A stretch of DNA of 64,000 nucleotides from Nilaparvata lugens (Eukaryota > Arthropoda > Insecta > Hemiptera > Delphacidae). Location: positions 23,333,432 through 23,397,431 of the forward strand of contig NC_052505.1 in assembly GCF_014356525.2 (NCBI RefSeq). The letters run 5' to 3'. Positions 24,032-37,297 of this stretch are shown piece after piece. Position numbers and translations under genes: made by a program. Positions within the stretch are counted from its first letter, which is position 1. Each line of letters opens with the position of its first letter. The notes beneath the pieces were generated by a model that ran no database searches, was not told the DNA's origin, and saw nothing but the letters and a program-made list of their open reading frames with translations.

Positions 24032-24269
24032 CTGCAAACAAACAGACAAACATTTCACATCAGGGCAAGCTCTCAACTGATACGATGGTCTGATCTCACA
24101 GCAAACAATCACAGCGTCGCACTTTCGCCACTCAAAACACTTGGATCTGTACTCCTCCTCTATAGTGATATGAGTAGATTGATACAGCGAACTATATGAA
24201 TGGATGGAAAATGGATATGGTGTATCACTGCTACTCGACAAAGGTTAGGCGAGAGTTGACAAACATTTT

Positions 24270-24620
24270 CATATCACCCAAACAATCATCAAGCTTTGGT
24301 CACGCTGAACACTTAGATCATACATGCTAGTATACGATAAATGTGTATAGTGCATTCCTGACATTAGCTTGTTCCCCAAAATACACAATTTGAGTTTTGA
24401 TACTATTATGTATCATAGTGTAGGAACTCATATCATCAGTTTGATTACTCAGAACACTTGAATCAATATAGCTTTTAGTATACGGGACATGGGTACATAG
24501 AAAAATATACAGTATATACAATGCATTCGTAACACTAGCTTGCTCTCCTACATACAAACTAAAGTTTCAAAAATATTATTTATCATAGTGTGAGAACTTC
24601 CTCACTTCCTTCATGGAGGA
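24270..24620. repeat. Diverged direct duplication, unit about 160 bp
   Basis: The text gcattcctgacattagcttg (about 24352) and gcattcgtaacactagcttg (about 24522) head similar following stretches that end in tatcatagtg. The preceding parts also align (gaacacttagatcata / gaacacttgaatcaat; tagtatac in both). This is a local duplication within the intron. Confidence 0.6.
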
Positions 24621-25548
24621 ATCACCTGGAGGATTCCTGTACCTTATGGTATGTGGTAAACTAGGTACTCGATCTGATGTTGGACCTTAGAATAGAACAA
24701 CTTTAGAATTTGAGAGAGCATATTGAAAGAACATAGGTATACCAAAGGATCGAGACTTCCTTCAATTAGGCCTAGAAGCACCTGATCCGACCTTATACAC
24801 TTTCACTGTGGGTTATCTTTACAGGCCTGTCGATACTCCGTTTTCTCTGTGGCTTGTATGTAATAACTGCTCCAGGAATCCTATCAAACATAATCCTTTC
24901 AATATAACGATTCTAAAGTTATTTTATTATAAGATTAGCTTCAGATCAATTAGTCTACCAGATATTATAACTATAAATATATAAATGCAAACATTCAGTT
25001 GACCCAATTCTCTTCTCATGTATGCTAGGCCTGCCTATTCGTAGCTCCAGGGAATCTAGACACTCAAATCACATCCCTCCGTTATTGATGCTGTGTGATG
25101 GAAATATTGTTTTTGGATACAGAATACAGAGGTCGTATCGTCGTTTGTTGTTTTTGCTAATGGTTTGAATGGAAACGTAAGTGCTTTGCATTGTAAAAGT
25201 ATGAAGCTGGATTCCCACATGTGTAACCTAATCAGTGAACGTTTGCGGTACAGTGAAAATATAATTTTCATAAATTCGAACTCGACTTTTCATTCTAGCT
25301 TGACAGGGCTGAGTGGCCATAGCCCCATTAGAACTATAAAACTCTTGAGGATAATGTTTCTACTGTACCGGATACATTCATTGATCCCATATACTAATCA
25401 ACTGTATATATGAGTCGATCCTGAATTATTGTTGGATAGAATTAATATTCTACTCTTTATACCAATGTGGAACTTTCCCATCACTTTCACATTTCAATTT
25501 CAAATTCAAATTCTATTGTTCGCAACAACGATCATTGTTGTATCATAG

Positions 25549-25619
25549 CCACCTCTAATACTGTATTACTGTACTAATACTGTACTACTGTACTATACTA
25601 ATACTGTATTAGAGGTGGA
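25549..25619. repeat. Small hairpin with internal actgtacta repeats
   Basis: ccacctctaatactgtatta at the left pairs with taatactgtattagaggtgg at the right. The loop consists of repeats of ctgtacta. Such a hairpin could be a tiny fold-back element. No coding content. Confidence 0.6.
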
Positions 25620-27914
25620 TATGGTTGTATTAAATACTCTAGTGAACATATGAGACTCATGAACTTATTAGCCCTCATTTTACAATCATAATAAGCTTCT
25701 TATAATAATACCTATTTGATGGGTGATTGCGTAATGTATTGATTTTCCAATGAGAATTTCAAGCACTGGACGCCACCATTTGTTGTATTCATGAATCCAA
25801 TGAGTTTTTGAGAAGAAAATAAACTTCAATCATGCATATAATTGACCCTAAAGTTTTAAATATCATTGTACTAATAATTAAATGATAATGAATAGCAAAA
25901 TAGTCAACTTTATAGCTGAAATTTAAGACTTGGACGATAACAAGGGCTTTGAACTTGGTGCTTGAATACCGAGAGTTATTGTAGATTTTGGATGGAAACA
26001 TAGTATTTGGAACTAGGTGGAAAAGCTAGAGCAAGGTAAGAGATAGGAAGAGGAAAGCTGGTTGTGAGGAGAGGAGAGGAGAGGGAGGATTATCGGCTTG
26101 TTTGTGGCCGCATCTTGCCTGCATTGATTCCACCGCAAGAAATTCGAACCTTCTTGAGCAAGGTGCAAGCAGTCTTGTACAACATTGTAAACACAAGCAG
26201 CTTACCGAGATAATCCCTTTCTGCCGAGGCTTTACCAACATACATGATTTGTTTGTTTGCTATCCAAACTTCATAGTGTAGGCTGAGGGTTTATTGGTGT
26301 GAGCTGCAAATAAGGTGAAGCTGATAGGTGACTACAGTACATACTTAATTGCATGATAATAGTGAAGTTAATTTTGAAATATCAAACATTTATCATCCGA
26401 AATGTATGAAAAGTTTTGATTACTAGAAGTTTAAATACCAATAATACAATTTCAATAATACAATAAATTTAGTGAATAATTTATATCAAGGAACAAAACA
26501 AATCAATTGCAATAAATGAAATATATAATGAATAACTTCTGGACTTGAAAAATATCAGAAATGATTCAAAAAGAAGAGAAGAAAACATATGAATGTGAAT
26601 ACTTATAACTTAAACAAAAGCTCTATACCAAACATTAGTTCTAATGTTTATTTTTATTTATAAAGTTATTTATTCATCTTGTTCAATGTTTATAGAATAG
26701 ATGGGAGTTAAAGATTGAGATCCAAACTAAAGATTCAACGAATAAAGAAGTTGTTTTCCAATATTCCGGAGTTCTTAGCTTTTCAAACTAACTGGTAGTT
26801 AAAGAGTTGATGCTCGAAACATCTCTTGATGAAAATCTCTTCATTGAACCTGCCAGATAATGACGTGCATCCAAAACACATGCGTACAACTTTTTGATAT
26901 CTGATATGCCTTCCAACACGACCGTTCTTGATTCACATGTTTCGAAGAAGTATCGAGAAATTAAATAAAAATGTAGCTTACAAGTGAGAAGACTACATTA
27001 GATTGTGGATAAGATGTGCAGTTTTGTAGCCTACTAGAGTTCAGTGAAGATCTACATTATGCTGGAGCAATTTGATTGGAGTTATGCTTTCAGCAACATT
27101 CTGCTTGCTTGAAATTGATGGCGGATTAGCTGCAATAGATTATCTGTAGCCTGAAAGCATGACTGTCTCATTAAATTCATAATGAGTAAAATACTCAACA
27201 AGTTCAACTCTAATCGTTTGATCTAGTTATGCCCAATCGGAAAAGCACTTGATAACTTGAGAGCAGTGCATGCATTTATTAATGTTTAGTGAATATATAG
27301 AGCCTGCAGCAGGCTTGAGACTTTGATTTGCATAAGAGTTCTACAGTGTTATATCATTATATATTATATGCAATGTTTCTATATCGTGTAGTATAGCTAT
27401 AGTTTAATGGATGTAGTATAGTTATACAGTAGTGTAGACGTGTATATTGTTTGCCACTCTGATATATAAAAGCCCTTCTGAATTTATTACAAGCATAAAT
27501 TAGTCTAGATATCAACAGACTCGTTTTCAGAGAGTTGTACGGTACATTTGCATACTGACGCCGTGTTATGTTTGTTTACTGTTTCAGCATGGAGTAAATT
27601 AAAAAAATTCAGCTTTCGGCGAGATGAAGATTCACAGAGTTTTTCAGTTCAAAATTTGGCAACATTGCACATCAAGATTGATGCAGATAGTTCTATTCAT
27701 TTTTGCTTTCAATCAAGTAAAATAGATTCAATCAAGTATTAGAATTTGATTCCTGATTATGAATAATGTCATGATGATGATATTATAGTAAATTGAAAGA
27801 AAGAAGAAACATTGGAGGAATTGGATTTGTATTGAGAGTCATCAATCGCTTTCCGAGCGTATAATTATTTATCAAGAACTATGTCGATACACAAGGAACA
27901 TGAGAAAACATGCT

Positions 27915-28396
27915 GAATTATATCTAGGGAACAAACTAAAGACTTTGATGAAAATGACTATCTAATTGTACTGGGTGGCTCAAATAATATAAATGAACCT
28001 AACTTGAATCATCTTCCTCAAGTAACAGAAAAAATCAAGGAAATTGTGCCACTCAGCAAAAAAACAAACTTAATAATAAGTACAATTCCTAATAGGTTTG
28101 ATAGGCCAGAGTTAAATGAAGCAATCATTTCGACAAACAAATCAATCCATAATACAATCAACAGCCTAAAAAATAAGAATTCTAAACAACTGGGGATTTG
28201 TTTTCTAAATGAAAGGCTGAAAAGACATAACTTCACTAATCATGGGTTGCATCTAAATCGATCTGGCAAAGTAATATTTTGTAATAGATTGGCAGAGCTG
28301 ATTGAAAGCCGTTTGCAATCCTCTGGTTTAAAAACAGTCAAAAAAACAAATAACGATTTTTTAGTAAATTGGCTCAAAACAGGGAAAGGGAAATAG
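27915..28396 (+). pseudogene. ORF1 C-terminal part of the retrotransposon (SGNH-hydrolase-like)
   Basis: From about 27930 the frame reads D-E-N-D-Y-L-I-V-L-G-G-S-N-N-I-N-E, then N-L-I-I-S-T-I-P-N-R-F-D, and R-H-N-F-T-N-H-G-L-H-L-N-R-S-G-K near the end. V-L-G-G-S-N-N resembles block III and H-G-L-H-L-N block V of the SGNH esterase fold found in ORF1 of several insect non-LTR families. An upstream stop in this frame near 27913 and no N-terminal half make it a partial copy. The stop at 28394-28396 lies downstream of the ORF2 start region. Confidence 0.7.
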
Positions 28397-30531
28397 CTAC
28401 AAATGCTAGAGATAGAGTAGCACAAGATGGTAAGGTTTTTAGTATTTATCATCAAAATATTCAGTATCTTCGCAACAAAATTGACAGATTAGAAGTATTT
28501 CTTAAACAGGAGGATCCTGACATTGTTATTTTCACAGAGCATGGCTTAAAAATAAAGGAAATAAATCAAGTTAGGATTCCAGGCTATTCACTGAGATCAG
28601 AATTTTGTAGAATAGCTCATAGAAGTGGTGGTGTATGTATATTCACTAGCAATGCTAAACATACCCAAACTTATGAACTGGATTTTGTTAAGAGATTTTC
28701 TGTTGAGATGGATTTAGAGGTGACGGGACTAAGGTTAAAAATTGATGATCGATTTGAGGTAGCAGTGTTAGGTATCTATAGGTCACCAAATGGAGACTGG
28801 CAAAAATTTTGTGAGCTGCTCCACACACTTTTGGAAATTACAACCGCTCGTTTCACAAATGTTATAGTAGTAGGAGATTTCAATACCGATTTTGCCAGGC
28901 AGGATAAAATGACAGAGGACATTAGAGATATTATTAATATGAATAATTTAGAAATTAAGGTCCACGAATATACAAGAGTAACTCGAACTTCACAGACAAT
29001 TATTGATAATATCCTCACAAATATAGAAGGTTGTAATGTCAGGTTAGGTAGCTCAGATCTATCAGATCATAACTATCAAATTTTAGATGTTAAGTTGCAG
29101 GGCCAGAATCCAAGCAGAAAAAAAACTTTTGTGAAAGAAATTCAGCAATATGAGCTAGGAAATATAAATTGTTTGAAGCAGGAACTGCTTCAAGAAAATT
29201 GGAGTAGTGTTTATAACAGCTGTAACCTAAATTACAAATATAAGCAATTCATTGATACTCTAAGATTTCACATTAGTGTATGCTGTCCAATAAATAAAGT
29301 CAAAGTAAAAAGTAAATTGGACAAAGTAGATGAATGGATAACTGAAGATATTCTTACTCAAAGAAATATTGTTAGGGAAGCCTATGAGGAATTTAAATTA
29401 GTGAGGGATGTTCCGAGTGAAGTCAAATACAAATGTCTAAAGAAAAACTATGCAAAAGAAGTGAGGAAAGCTAAGTGTAAGAAAACAGCTGAAATATTAA
29501 CAACTAGTACCAATTTTAACTCTGCTGTTTGGGAGGTAATTAATAGAAATAGGAGAGCAGCTCAAAAAGATACAGTTACTAATGTCCCTAGGATAATCGA
29601 TGAACATGGAAATTATATGGATGATAGTATAGACATTTGTAACTTTTTCAATAAGTATTATCAACAGGTTGCATATAATCTCCAAAAGTCACTGAACACT
29701 AATACTTGTAATACAACTACATTAAATGCTGAGCCAATTGAAAAGGTATTTAAATTCCATCCATTATCAAGAGATGAGTTGTCAAGAATAATAAAAAATT
29801 TGAATAACAAAAAAACAGTAGGATTGGATGGGGTCTCAAGCAAAATTTTAAAAGAATGTGAAAATGAATTACTGGACCCTTTATTGCATCTCCTTAATAC
29901 TTCACTAGAGCAGGGTATTTTCCCTGATGATCTGAAACAAGGAAAAATTTTGCCAATTTTCAAGAGCGGTGATTCTGAAAGAGTTGAAAATTATAGACCC
30001 ATTAGTATTCTAAATGTAATAAGTAAAATTTTTGAAAGAGTAGTTTTAAATAGGCTATTGATGCACCTGGAAGAAATTAATTTCATATGTGATGAACAGC
30101 ATGGGTTCCAGAAAGGGAAATCTACTAAGACTGCAATAGTATCCCTTGTTGAAAGACTAATAGATATAATAGATTCAGGTGAGAAGGCAGCCGCAATATT
30201 TCTTGATTTATCCAAAGCTTTTGATTGTGTGAACCATAGAATATTATTGGAAATACTAAAAACTGTAGGTGTGAATGGTATAGAACTAAAATGGTTTGAA
30301 TCATATCTCATAGGTAGAAACCAGTGTGTTGAGCTTACCAAGGTGGATGGGAATGAAATAGTAAAAATTAAATCTCAAAAACTGGAGGTCCAGGCTGGAG
30401 TACCTCAAGGCTCAATTCTGGGTCCCTTACTGTTTCTGTTGTATGTGAACCAATTACTAAAAGAGTTAAAGATCACAGAGCTCTGTTCTTTGCTGATGAC
30501 ACATCGCTTATCTTTAACAATTATTTATTAG
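28369..30531 (+). pseudogene. ORF2 part 1: APE endonuclease and reverse-transcriptase N-terminal two-thirds
   Basis: The frame encodes about 720 residues. The endonuclease shows Y-H-Q-N-I-Q-Y-L-R-N-K, F-T-E-H-G-L, G-I-Y-R-S-P-N-G-D, V-V-G-D-F-N-T-D-F and L-S-D-H-N. The reverse transcriptase shows E-N-Y-R-P-I-S-I-L, H-G-F-Q-K-G-K-S-T-K-T-A, F-L-D-L-S-K-A-F-D-C-V and V-P-Q-G-S-I-L-G-P-L-L-F. After Y-V-N the homologous text shifts frame, so the ORF ends just past the catalytic F-A-D-D region read in the wrong frame. A single indel near 30450-30460 explains it. Otherwise intact, suggesting a fairly young insertion. Confidence 0.9.
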
Positions 30532-31322
30532 ATAGTCTAGAAATAAATGCTTTTACTGGAGTACAGTCAATTGTCCAATTCTTGAAGCGAAGGCAATTAA
30601 CAATAAATAGTAAGAAATGTCAATTCCTACAATTCAAAAGTAAATATAATTCAGTAGAGGATAGAGAAATAAATGTGTTTGTAGAGGAAAATGAATTAGA
30701 CCAAGAAGAGAAAGTAGCATTCTTGGGAATTTTATTGGACAGGAAATTAACATGGCATCCTTACATTGAGAGGATATGTAATAAGATATCATCTGGGGTA
30801 TTTGTCCTGCGGCAGCTTGCTAGGCTGAATGATAAAAAACTACTGTTAACTGCTTACCATGGACTTATACTATCTCATATTAGGTATGCTATTTTAGTAT
30901 GGGGTAATTCATCTCAACAAAATATGGACAGGGTGTTTAAGATTCAAAAGAAGGCACTCAGATGTATAGAGAAAGTGAATAGGTTAGACTCTTGTAGGCC
31001 TTTATTTAAAAAGCTTGGTCTATTAACTGTGCCATCTTTGTATGTATATGAAGTTGTAATGCATGTGAAAACGAGTGGTGTGATCCAGAATTCAGATGTT
31101 CATGAGTATAATACGCGAAACAGAGCAGATTATCATATAATGGGTCACAATAGTAGGTTATTTGAACAAAAACCAGATTATATTGGTAGGAAATTTTATA
31201 ACAAGCTACCTCAAATCTTGAAAAGTAATGATGATTTGAAGATTTTCAAAAAACAAATTAAAAAATATTTAGTTGATAGAGCTTTTTATAGTGTTCAAGA
31301 ATTCCTTTCAAACCTAAACTAG
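30455..31322 (+). pseudogene. ORF2 part 2: end of reverse transcriptase (after frameshift)
   Basis: In the shifted frame it reads K-D-H-R-A-L-F-F-A-D-D-T-S-L-I-F (catalytic F-A-D-D near 30490), then R-Q-L-T-I-N-S-K-K-C, V-A-F-L-G-I-L-L-D-R-K-L-T-W, I-L-V-W-G-N-S-S, Q-K-K-A-L-R-C-I and a C-terminal E-Y-N-T-R-N-R-A-D-Y block, stopping at 31320-31322. A methionine at 30582 is internal to the domain and is not the true start. No RNase H domain follows. Confidence 0.88.
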
Positions 31323-31400
31323 GTTGAACTACTTAGTGTTAGAATTATTATGTAATAACATGACTTGTCTTATACTCCATGACTGGAGTCTTTAGGACGT

Positions 31401-31433
<33 letters not shown>

Positions 31434-34400
31434 TATGAAACTTTCTGAAACCAACTTCTCTTGATAGTACCTAAAAATCTCTAGATAACACATTCTTTTA
31501 ATTTCCATACTATTAAATATATAAACCATATTATTTATCGATTCTTGTTTCTCAATCGACTAAGATTATCCTCAAATAATTAATCACTCGAAAATAATTT
31601 TAATGATATTCAAAGAAACTGAGCAAAGTCAATTCATGAAGAATAAACTTTTAGAATTAGCTTTTTCAATGTATATTCAAAAGTTTCCTGCTCAAAAAAC
31701 TCAGCAGCTCTCAATGTTTCTGCAATCAAGTACAGTGGTTTTAAAACTTACTTCTTTCAAACACTCAGAAAGTTGAATCAAGTTTACTCAAGAATATCCT
31801 ATTGCAGACTTCAGAAACGTTCGTCTACAACGTTTTTCTCAGGATGTAATTGAACAGTTTGCTGGAGCGGAAGTAAGAGATTTACTCCCATTTCATAGTT
31901 GATCAATCGCAGCGAGCAGATTCATATTCAAATGTTGAGAGTGCTCAATCCGATTTGAATACGGAGCCGACCTGAGCGCCAGGCCGCCAGCGCCCCGTCT
32001 ATTTCTGTCCCCGTCTATACAACTCAAACTCCAGTATTCGATCTCCGTCTTTGTGATTGAATGCTTCTCAAGTGCCAAATATATTGCTTCATAACACATT
32101 TGCTTGACAGGAAGCAACGTTTGGTTGATTATCGGAGAAATTTATGTTGAATAAGTAATCGAATAATATCATTTACCATCAGTCATGAAGATCAACTAAA
32201 ATCTGCGATGAAGCTCAAGAACTCAATTCTGATTCTCAATTCAAATTATTGAATTTAATGCTTCATAAATGCTGTCTCCTATTCTTGATATTATAATATA
32301 GATAACAAGATTGTAAATCCATATGAAATGTCAATAATAATGTTGAATAAGAGGGATGAGCAACGATTTGTTGTAACGTAGTTTATTGATAATGAATGCA
32401 GATAATTCTAAAAACATTATTCACCAGCAGCTATTAGTTATTAGAATGCATGATGTAATCATGTAATCATTTTGACGAGAGAGCTAAAGTATTGGATTTT
32501 AATCTTCATTATTAAATGCTTCATAAGTAGTGACAACATTCACTATCAGCTATCAGGCCTACTTGATAACACATGAGGGAGAAGAATATTGTGGCTCATA
32601 AAAGGAATGATGATATTTGATAATGATGAAGTTTAAGTACATTACACAAACTTATAATATCATATCAAACTATCTTATATTAGTTAAAAGCAAGCATTTT
32701 TGAAGATGGAATGTTGACGATAAAAAGCAAGTTCATGATCAACTTGATTTGCAACTAGTTGAATGCCTTCACAGAAAGCTACATGACTTATGACAAAGCA
32801 ACTGATTAAGTGGGTAATATGATACAGATTAAAGTGGATTATTCATTAATGGAATCTGAAATCTATGTGCAATTAATAGTATTGTAATACATCACTCTCC
32901 AGTCTGATAGAGGTTTTTGCCCTCTATGTGAATGTGGTCCAAGTATTTTCATCTTGATCTCTCTGAACAACGTTCGGATGAAAATGTTGATGAAGTAAAT
33001 AAAGTTTATATGGAATAAACAATATTAACCAACGAATATATCAGTATAGATATGAAGATCTTAGATAATAAGAATTAGATTCTAATTAATTATACTAGAA
33101 TATTGTATGTTGATTGGAATAACTGGTAGGAATGAGTATTGAATAATATGATAAAAGAAGATCGATTTTGTTCACTCAATTTGGTGATTTACGAATGCTT
33201 GCAGAAATATTGTATTCAAACTACTGTATTCTGAATGTTGAATAGAATTACTGAAATTAGTTTTGATATCTAATAAAAGAAGACCTAAGACCGATTTTGC
33301 TAATTCAATTTTGTGATTCACGAATGTTTGCAGAAATATTCCATTCAAACTACTGTATCCTGATAAATTAAATTAAAAGGAAAATTTCAATTTATTAAAG
33401 AGAATATTTCTCTTCTAATGATTTCACGGATCATTTCGTACTGAATTCAGTCGACTAGTCTCTGGCAATGATACGGTCCATTGCACAAGAACCCAGTATG
33501 TTTTTCTCCAAGTTTGACAAGGCAAATTAAAATTAGCTGCCAAGTTCAAATCCAGTTTTTTTCAAGTTCAATCTAAATCCCACATGCTACAAGGTAGGCC
33601 TACATATAATTCATTACCTGATGGAAAATTCTGGATCGCTTTCACGATCAAAGGATGTCAAGTAACTGATAATTAACGATTGACGATAAGTTTACAAAAT
33701 GTGTGCTTGAATCAATTCTAGGGGAATTATATCAATAATCAAATGATAAAATGAATGAATCCATGAATTTGTTAACTCTCATTGATAATAGAATATTGAC
33801 AATGGATGATTGAAATCACGATAGGTATAATTTGTTTTGAATGTTTCGAATATCTGGCACCAATCTAGCCACTTGAATAAAATGAATCGAATCAACTCAA
33901 ACATAAAACCATTTTATTGAAGGTCCTCTGATCTTCTGATTTATTAATTCATTCAGAGCGACATGATTTATTAATTCTAATACCGAAGTATCATATATTA
34001 TTGAGCTTGAAATTCAAGAGGGAAAAGGAGCAGCAGAGCAAACAATTTCAATGTCAGTTGAATAATGAACAGCAAACAAATGAACAAAATTTGACAGAAC
34101 TGTGAGTTCATAGACTGGAATACATTACTTGTATTTTTGTTTATTGAGAATTGAAAAGTTGAGTTTCATTCTGTCTGTTGACTAACACAAGCAAATCAAT
34201 CTCACGTCAACAATAATAATTATCTACTACTTGCCAGATTGCATGCTTTGATAAGTGTTATTTTCACAATTTCAATTATCTCCAAAGCGCATTTCACTTT
34301 TCTAATGAGAGTGAAATCATGTAAAAATCAAAATCAAATCTGATGATTGACACGAGTAGCATCATGGAGGCCTATAAGAAAGCTGGTAACTGTTGATATT

Positions 34401-35700
34401 ATGGATAAAAGAGAATATGAATGGCATATTAATGTCAATTTTAATTAATTTCCACGTAAAAAATCATTCCAATCAATATTCCAAAAAATTGGTATAATTA
34501 ATTCCCCCAACCTTAATACAATGTGAAATTCGACAGATGACGTCACATTTGGCTGTCTACATACAGTTAAAAAACACGAAATATTCATCTCGTATCTCTC
34601 AAAAGCTATTGTGATACTTTCACATTTGAATATGTTGCTTTTTTGGTAGATAATTAAAAGGTTTGAGAGGAAATTTGTTTCCAATTGGAGGAAGACTGCA
34701 ATGTATGGTAACCGCCTCACTGGTCTTCATTCTCCGGATAGTTTCCCAGAACCAGAATATTGTTTTGTGAAATCGATCGACCAGCCAGCTATTGCACAAT
34801 TTCCAGTAGAATGGATCGCTTCATATTTGCAGCTGCATATTGGGTCTTTTCATTAAACGGTGCTCTTCTAACAAGTGACAAAGTCATGGAAATGGATGGA
34901 TACGTTGAATATTTATTAGAAAAATGAAAATATTGGGAATACTCTGTTATTCTAACGAATAACAAAGTCATGAAGATGAATGAATACGATGAATATTTGA
35001 AAAAAAAAAATATTCTGAATATTTTGTTCTGCATCTATTGATATGTCGGAGATGAATGTTGTTTTATGCAATTTCGTCAACTTCAATTCTAAATTTTCCA
35101 ATATTATTATTTATTCTTTTGTTTGTGAGTGGATTTTAGAGGAAGAAAATTCCAAAGTGAAAGAGATGAAAATATAGACATCCCAAACCACAGATGGAAT
35201 AATTTAAACCTCGTAAACATACGAATGTATGTCCATATACAACGTTTATACAGTAAATGTATCCCAATGCAGTAGAGAATGATGCATAAAAAATGAATGT
35301 CTAACCAATGATGGTCAATACCGATAAAAGAGGTTTCTCATCCTAGTATAGATCAAAATCATGTGAACAACTTAAATCCTCCACACATTATTTGCAGAAT
35401 AGAAGTAAAAATTTGACTCTTGTATGAATGGATAGGATTCATTGGATGAATAAATAAAGATCTTCCTACTTAGCTAGAAAAGTAGAAAAGATTCCATCCT
35501 GATCGGCACTCCGCAAAAATAAGTTGAAACCTGTTAGGATCTCTCTACTATAAAAAAACTATAAGCTACGTATATTTTAGTAAAAATTTGGACAAGCAAT
35601 CGCCCTACTAAACCAAGGCACGCTGACAACTGAATTCAAGTTCATGTTCAAAGTCAGTCGATCGAAAACATTTTTCAAACAACCTGGTCGATGTTTAAAC
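31434..35700. other. Intron stretch without genes; two local tandem duplications
   Basis: Units of about 90 bp occur at 33146-33231 and 33271-33361 (shared words gcagaaatatt and ttcaaactactgtat). Similar units of about 80 bp lie at 34862-34940 and 34942-35030 (shared acaaagtcatg and gaatattt). A GC-richer patch at 31900-32060 has open frames but no motif. I see no exon. Confidence 0.5.
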
Positions 35701-35715
35701 ATAGAAGTCCTACAA

Positions 35716-35800
35716 TGAGATTCACTTTAAGCTGTCAGCATTCCTCATAAATGCCTTCCATTCAACCAATCTGCTGGTTTATAGTGCATTTTTACTATAC
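35716..35800. mobile_element. 88-bp palindromic MITE, copy 2 (reverse, one end degraded)
   Basis: It begins tgagattcactttaagctgt cagcatt and ends with ccattcaaccaatc, the reverse complement of ggttgaatgg in copy 1. The far terminal repeat is decayed. Confidence 0.5.
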
Positions 35801-35929
35801 AGGTCTATGATAGTTCAGTTGGGTTTGAAAGCGCGATGAACTGGCAAAAGCAAACAGCAAAGAATTGGTTGAGGTGGCAGCAGCTATGAGCTATGAGAGC
35901 CAGCAAACTGTTTTCAAAGCTTCGCCACC

Positions 35930-36850
35930 GCTGTGCAAAGTGGAAAAATGGTGAGAGAGGGAACTGAAGCAGAGAAGAAGTTTGAGAGAAAGAATACTTC
36001 AGAGGAGTTTCATTTAGCCGAATCTATGCGTAACAGGGTGAAGGAGAAGAAAAAGAAGGAGAATGAAGAGTGGAAGAACGAAAAAAGGAGAAGGAGGAAG
36101 GAGTACAAGGAGAAAGAGTAAGGAGAAAAGGAGACGGAAGAGAAGGAGAAGGAAGGAAAAAGGGAGAAGGAAGAGGACGATGAGAAAGAGGAGGATGAAG
36201 TGAGACAGGAGAAAAATTGGAAAAAGGAGGAAAAGGAGGGAGAAGAGGAAGAGAAAAAGAGGAGAGAGAAGAAAGAAAAAAGAATAAGAAGGAGAGGAGG
36301 AGGAGGATGAGTAGAGGTATGAGGAGAAGGTGGAAGAGGGAGATGGGAATGAGAAGGAGGAAGAGGTGGAGGAGGAGGAGGAGGAGGAGGAGGAGTAGGA
36401 GGAGAGGTTTAATGAGTGTAGAAAATAAGGAGGAGGAGGAAAGAGAAAAGTACAAGTGGAAGAGGAATAAGAGAAAGAAGATGAAGGAAAATAAGTAGAG
36501 AAAGAAGAATAAAGTAAAATGTTTATATTGGAAGATGCAAAGAGAGTGACAAGCAAAGAGAGATAAACGGAAAGCAAACCAATGAAGGGAAAGTAAAAAG
36601 AAATATATTGATGGAAGGAGAAGAAAAATTAATAAAAAGGGGCAGAGTGAAAAGCAAGCCAATAAACAAGAGAGAAGGTGGAGAAAGAAGTAAGCAGATG
36701 AAGAATCAAGATAGATAGAGAACGAGAATAAATGAAGAAGAAGGAGCTGAAAAGCAAGAAGAGAAAAAGCCAAAAAGATGGGGGAAAAAAGAGAATAGGA
36801 GGAAATGGAGGTAGAAATATAAGAAGAAGTCCGATAGATGTCTTGTTATG
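35930..36850 (+). repeat. Polypurine tract 1 (about 0.9 kb, GA-rich on + strand)
   Basis: Almost unbroken A/G sequence built from gaggaag, gagaagg and ggaggaggag-type words, with a pure ggaggaggaggaggaggag core near 36370-36400. Open frames through it (Ser/Phe/Leu-rich on -, Lys/Arg/Glu-rich on +) are compositional artefacts. It is transcribed as polypyrimidine in the ADAMTS-like pre-mRNA. Confidence 0.85.
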
Positions 36851-37163
36851 CAAATCGAACATGAGGGTACGACGTGAAGACCCCCCCTGGGGATGTGGGG
36901 ATGGCTAGCAGTGCCCCATTAGACAAATAAAAGTTTCGGCAACACGGCTAAACGTTCCGAATATAGCTCGCTATCATTTGCAGTCTACTAGCATCGGTTC
37001 ACACGTGTATAGAGAGGCTAGAGCTAGATAGAACGAATACCGGTTGTGTTGTTATCTGTTCCAGAGTACCTCTCTAGTATTTTTCAATCGGGACTCTCCA
37101 CTTCACCATCAGAAGCCTCTGCAGCCTCTGCTGCTTCCCCAGTCCCCGATCACTCTTTAAATT

Positions 37164-37297
37164 GGAGTCGGAACGGTATTTAAAATAGGAGCTGTTCTGA
37201 AACGGTATCAAAATAGCAGTTGATTTGAACCAATATTTAAAGTAGGTGTAGCTTTTGAACGGTATTTGAAGGAGAAGTCATCCATAAACGGTAGAAA
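37164..37297. repeat. Short tandem array, unit about 28 bp with ACGGTATTT
   Basis: Four to five imperfect units begin ggag/gcag/ggtg and contain acggtatt or close variants (ggaacggtatttaaaata, gaaacggtatcaaaata, gaaccaatatttaaagta, gaacggtatttgaa). A pyrimidine-rich stretch precedes it. Function unknown. Confidence 0.55.

Larger units (their letters stand above)
27915..31433 (+). mobile_element. Non-LTR retrotransposon with SGNH-like ORF1 end, EN-RT ORF2 and poly(A) tail
   Basis: This is the most complete mobile element in the window. A partial ORF1 (about 27915-28396) leads into ORF2 (28369-31322, overlapping by about 25 bases). The 3' end is a short UTR and a run of 27 A (31407-31433). A stop just upstream of the readable ORF1 and loss of recognisable text suggest 5' truncation. 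I could not find a target-site duplication. It is inserted in the first ADAMTS-like intron, opposite to that gene. ORF1 with an esterase-like domain points to the CR1/Jockey side of the non-LTR tree. Confidence 0.9.

Noticed and set aside
23777..24241. 154-residue frame extending upstream of the Cys-rich/spacer exon
   Set aside because: A strong acceptor (gtttgtttgcag) starts the exon at 24031; the upstream residues are intron read-through.
26130..26170. ttcgaacc as a possible tRNA B box
   Set aside because: No A box at the right distance and no cloverleaf could be drawn.
26190..26245. Possible - strand start exon (ATG near 26241, donor gtaagc)
   Set aside because: No signal peptide, and the outgoing phase 1 does not fit the phase-0 exon at 24031.
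31742..31870. Exon-like stretch on the - strand with a good acceptor (cttccgctccag) and a GTAAGT donor
   Set aside because: All three frames have stops, so it is not a coding exon; a non-coding exon cannot be excluded.
36014..36773. Long Ser/Phe/Leu-rich - strand open frames
   Set aside because: They are readings of a polypurine tract; residue content follows the base composition. The same applies to frames at 39.5-40.3, 59.1-59.9 and 63.6-63.9 kb.
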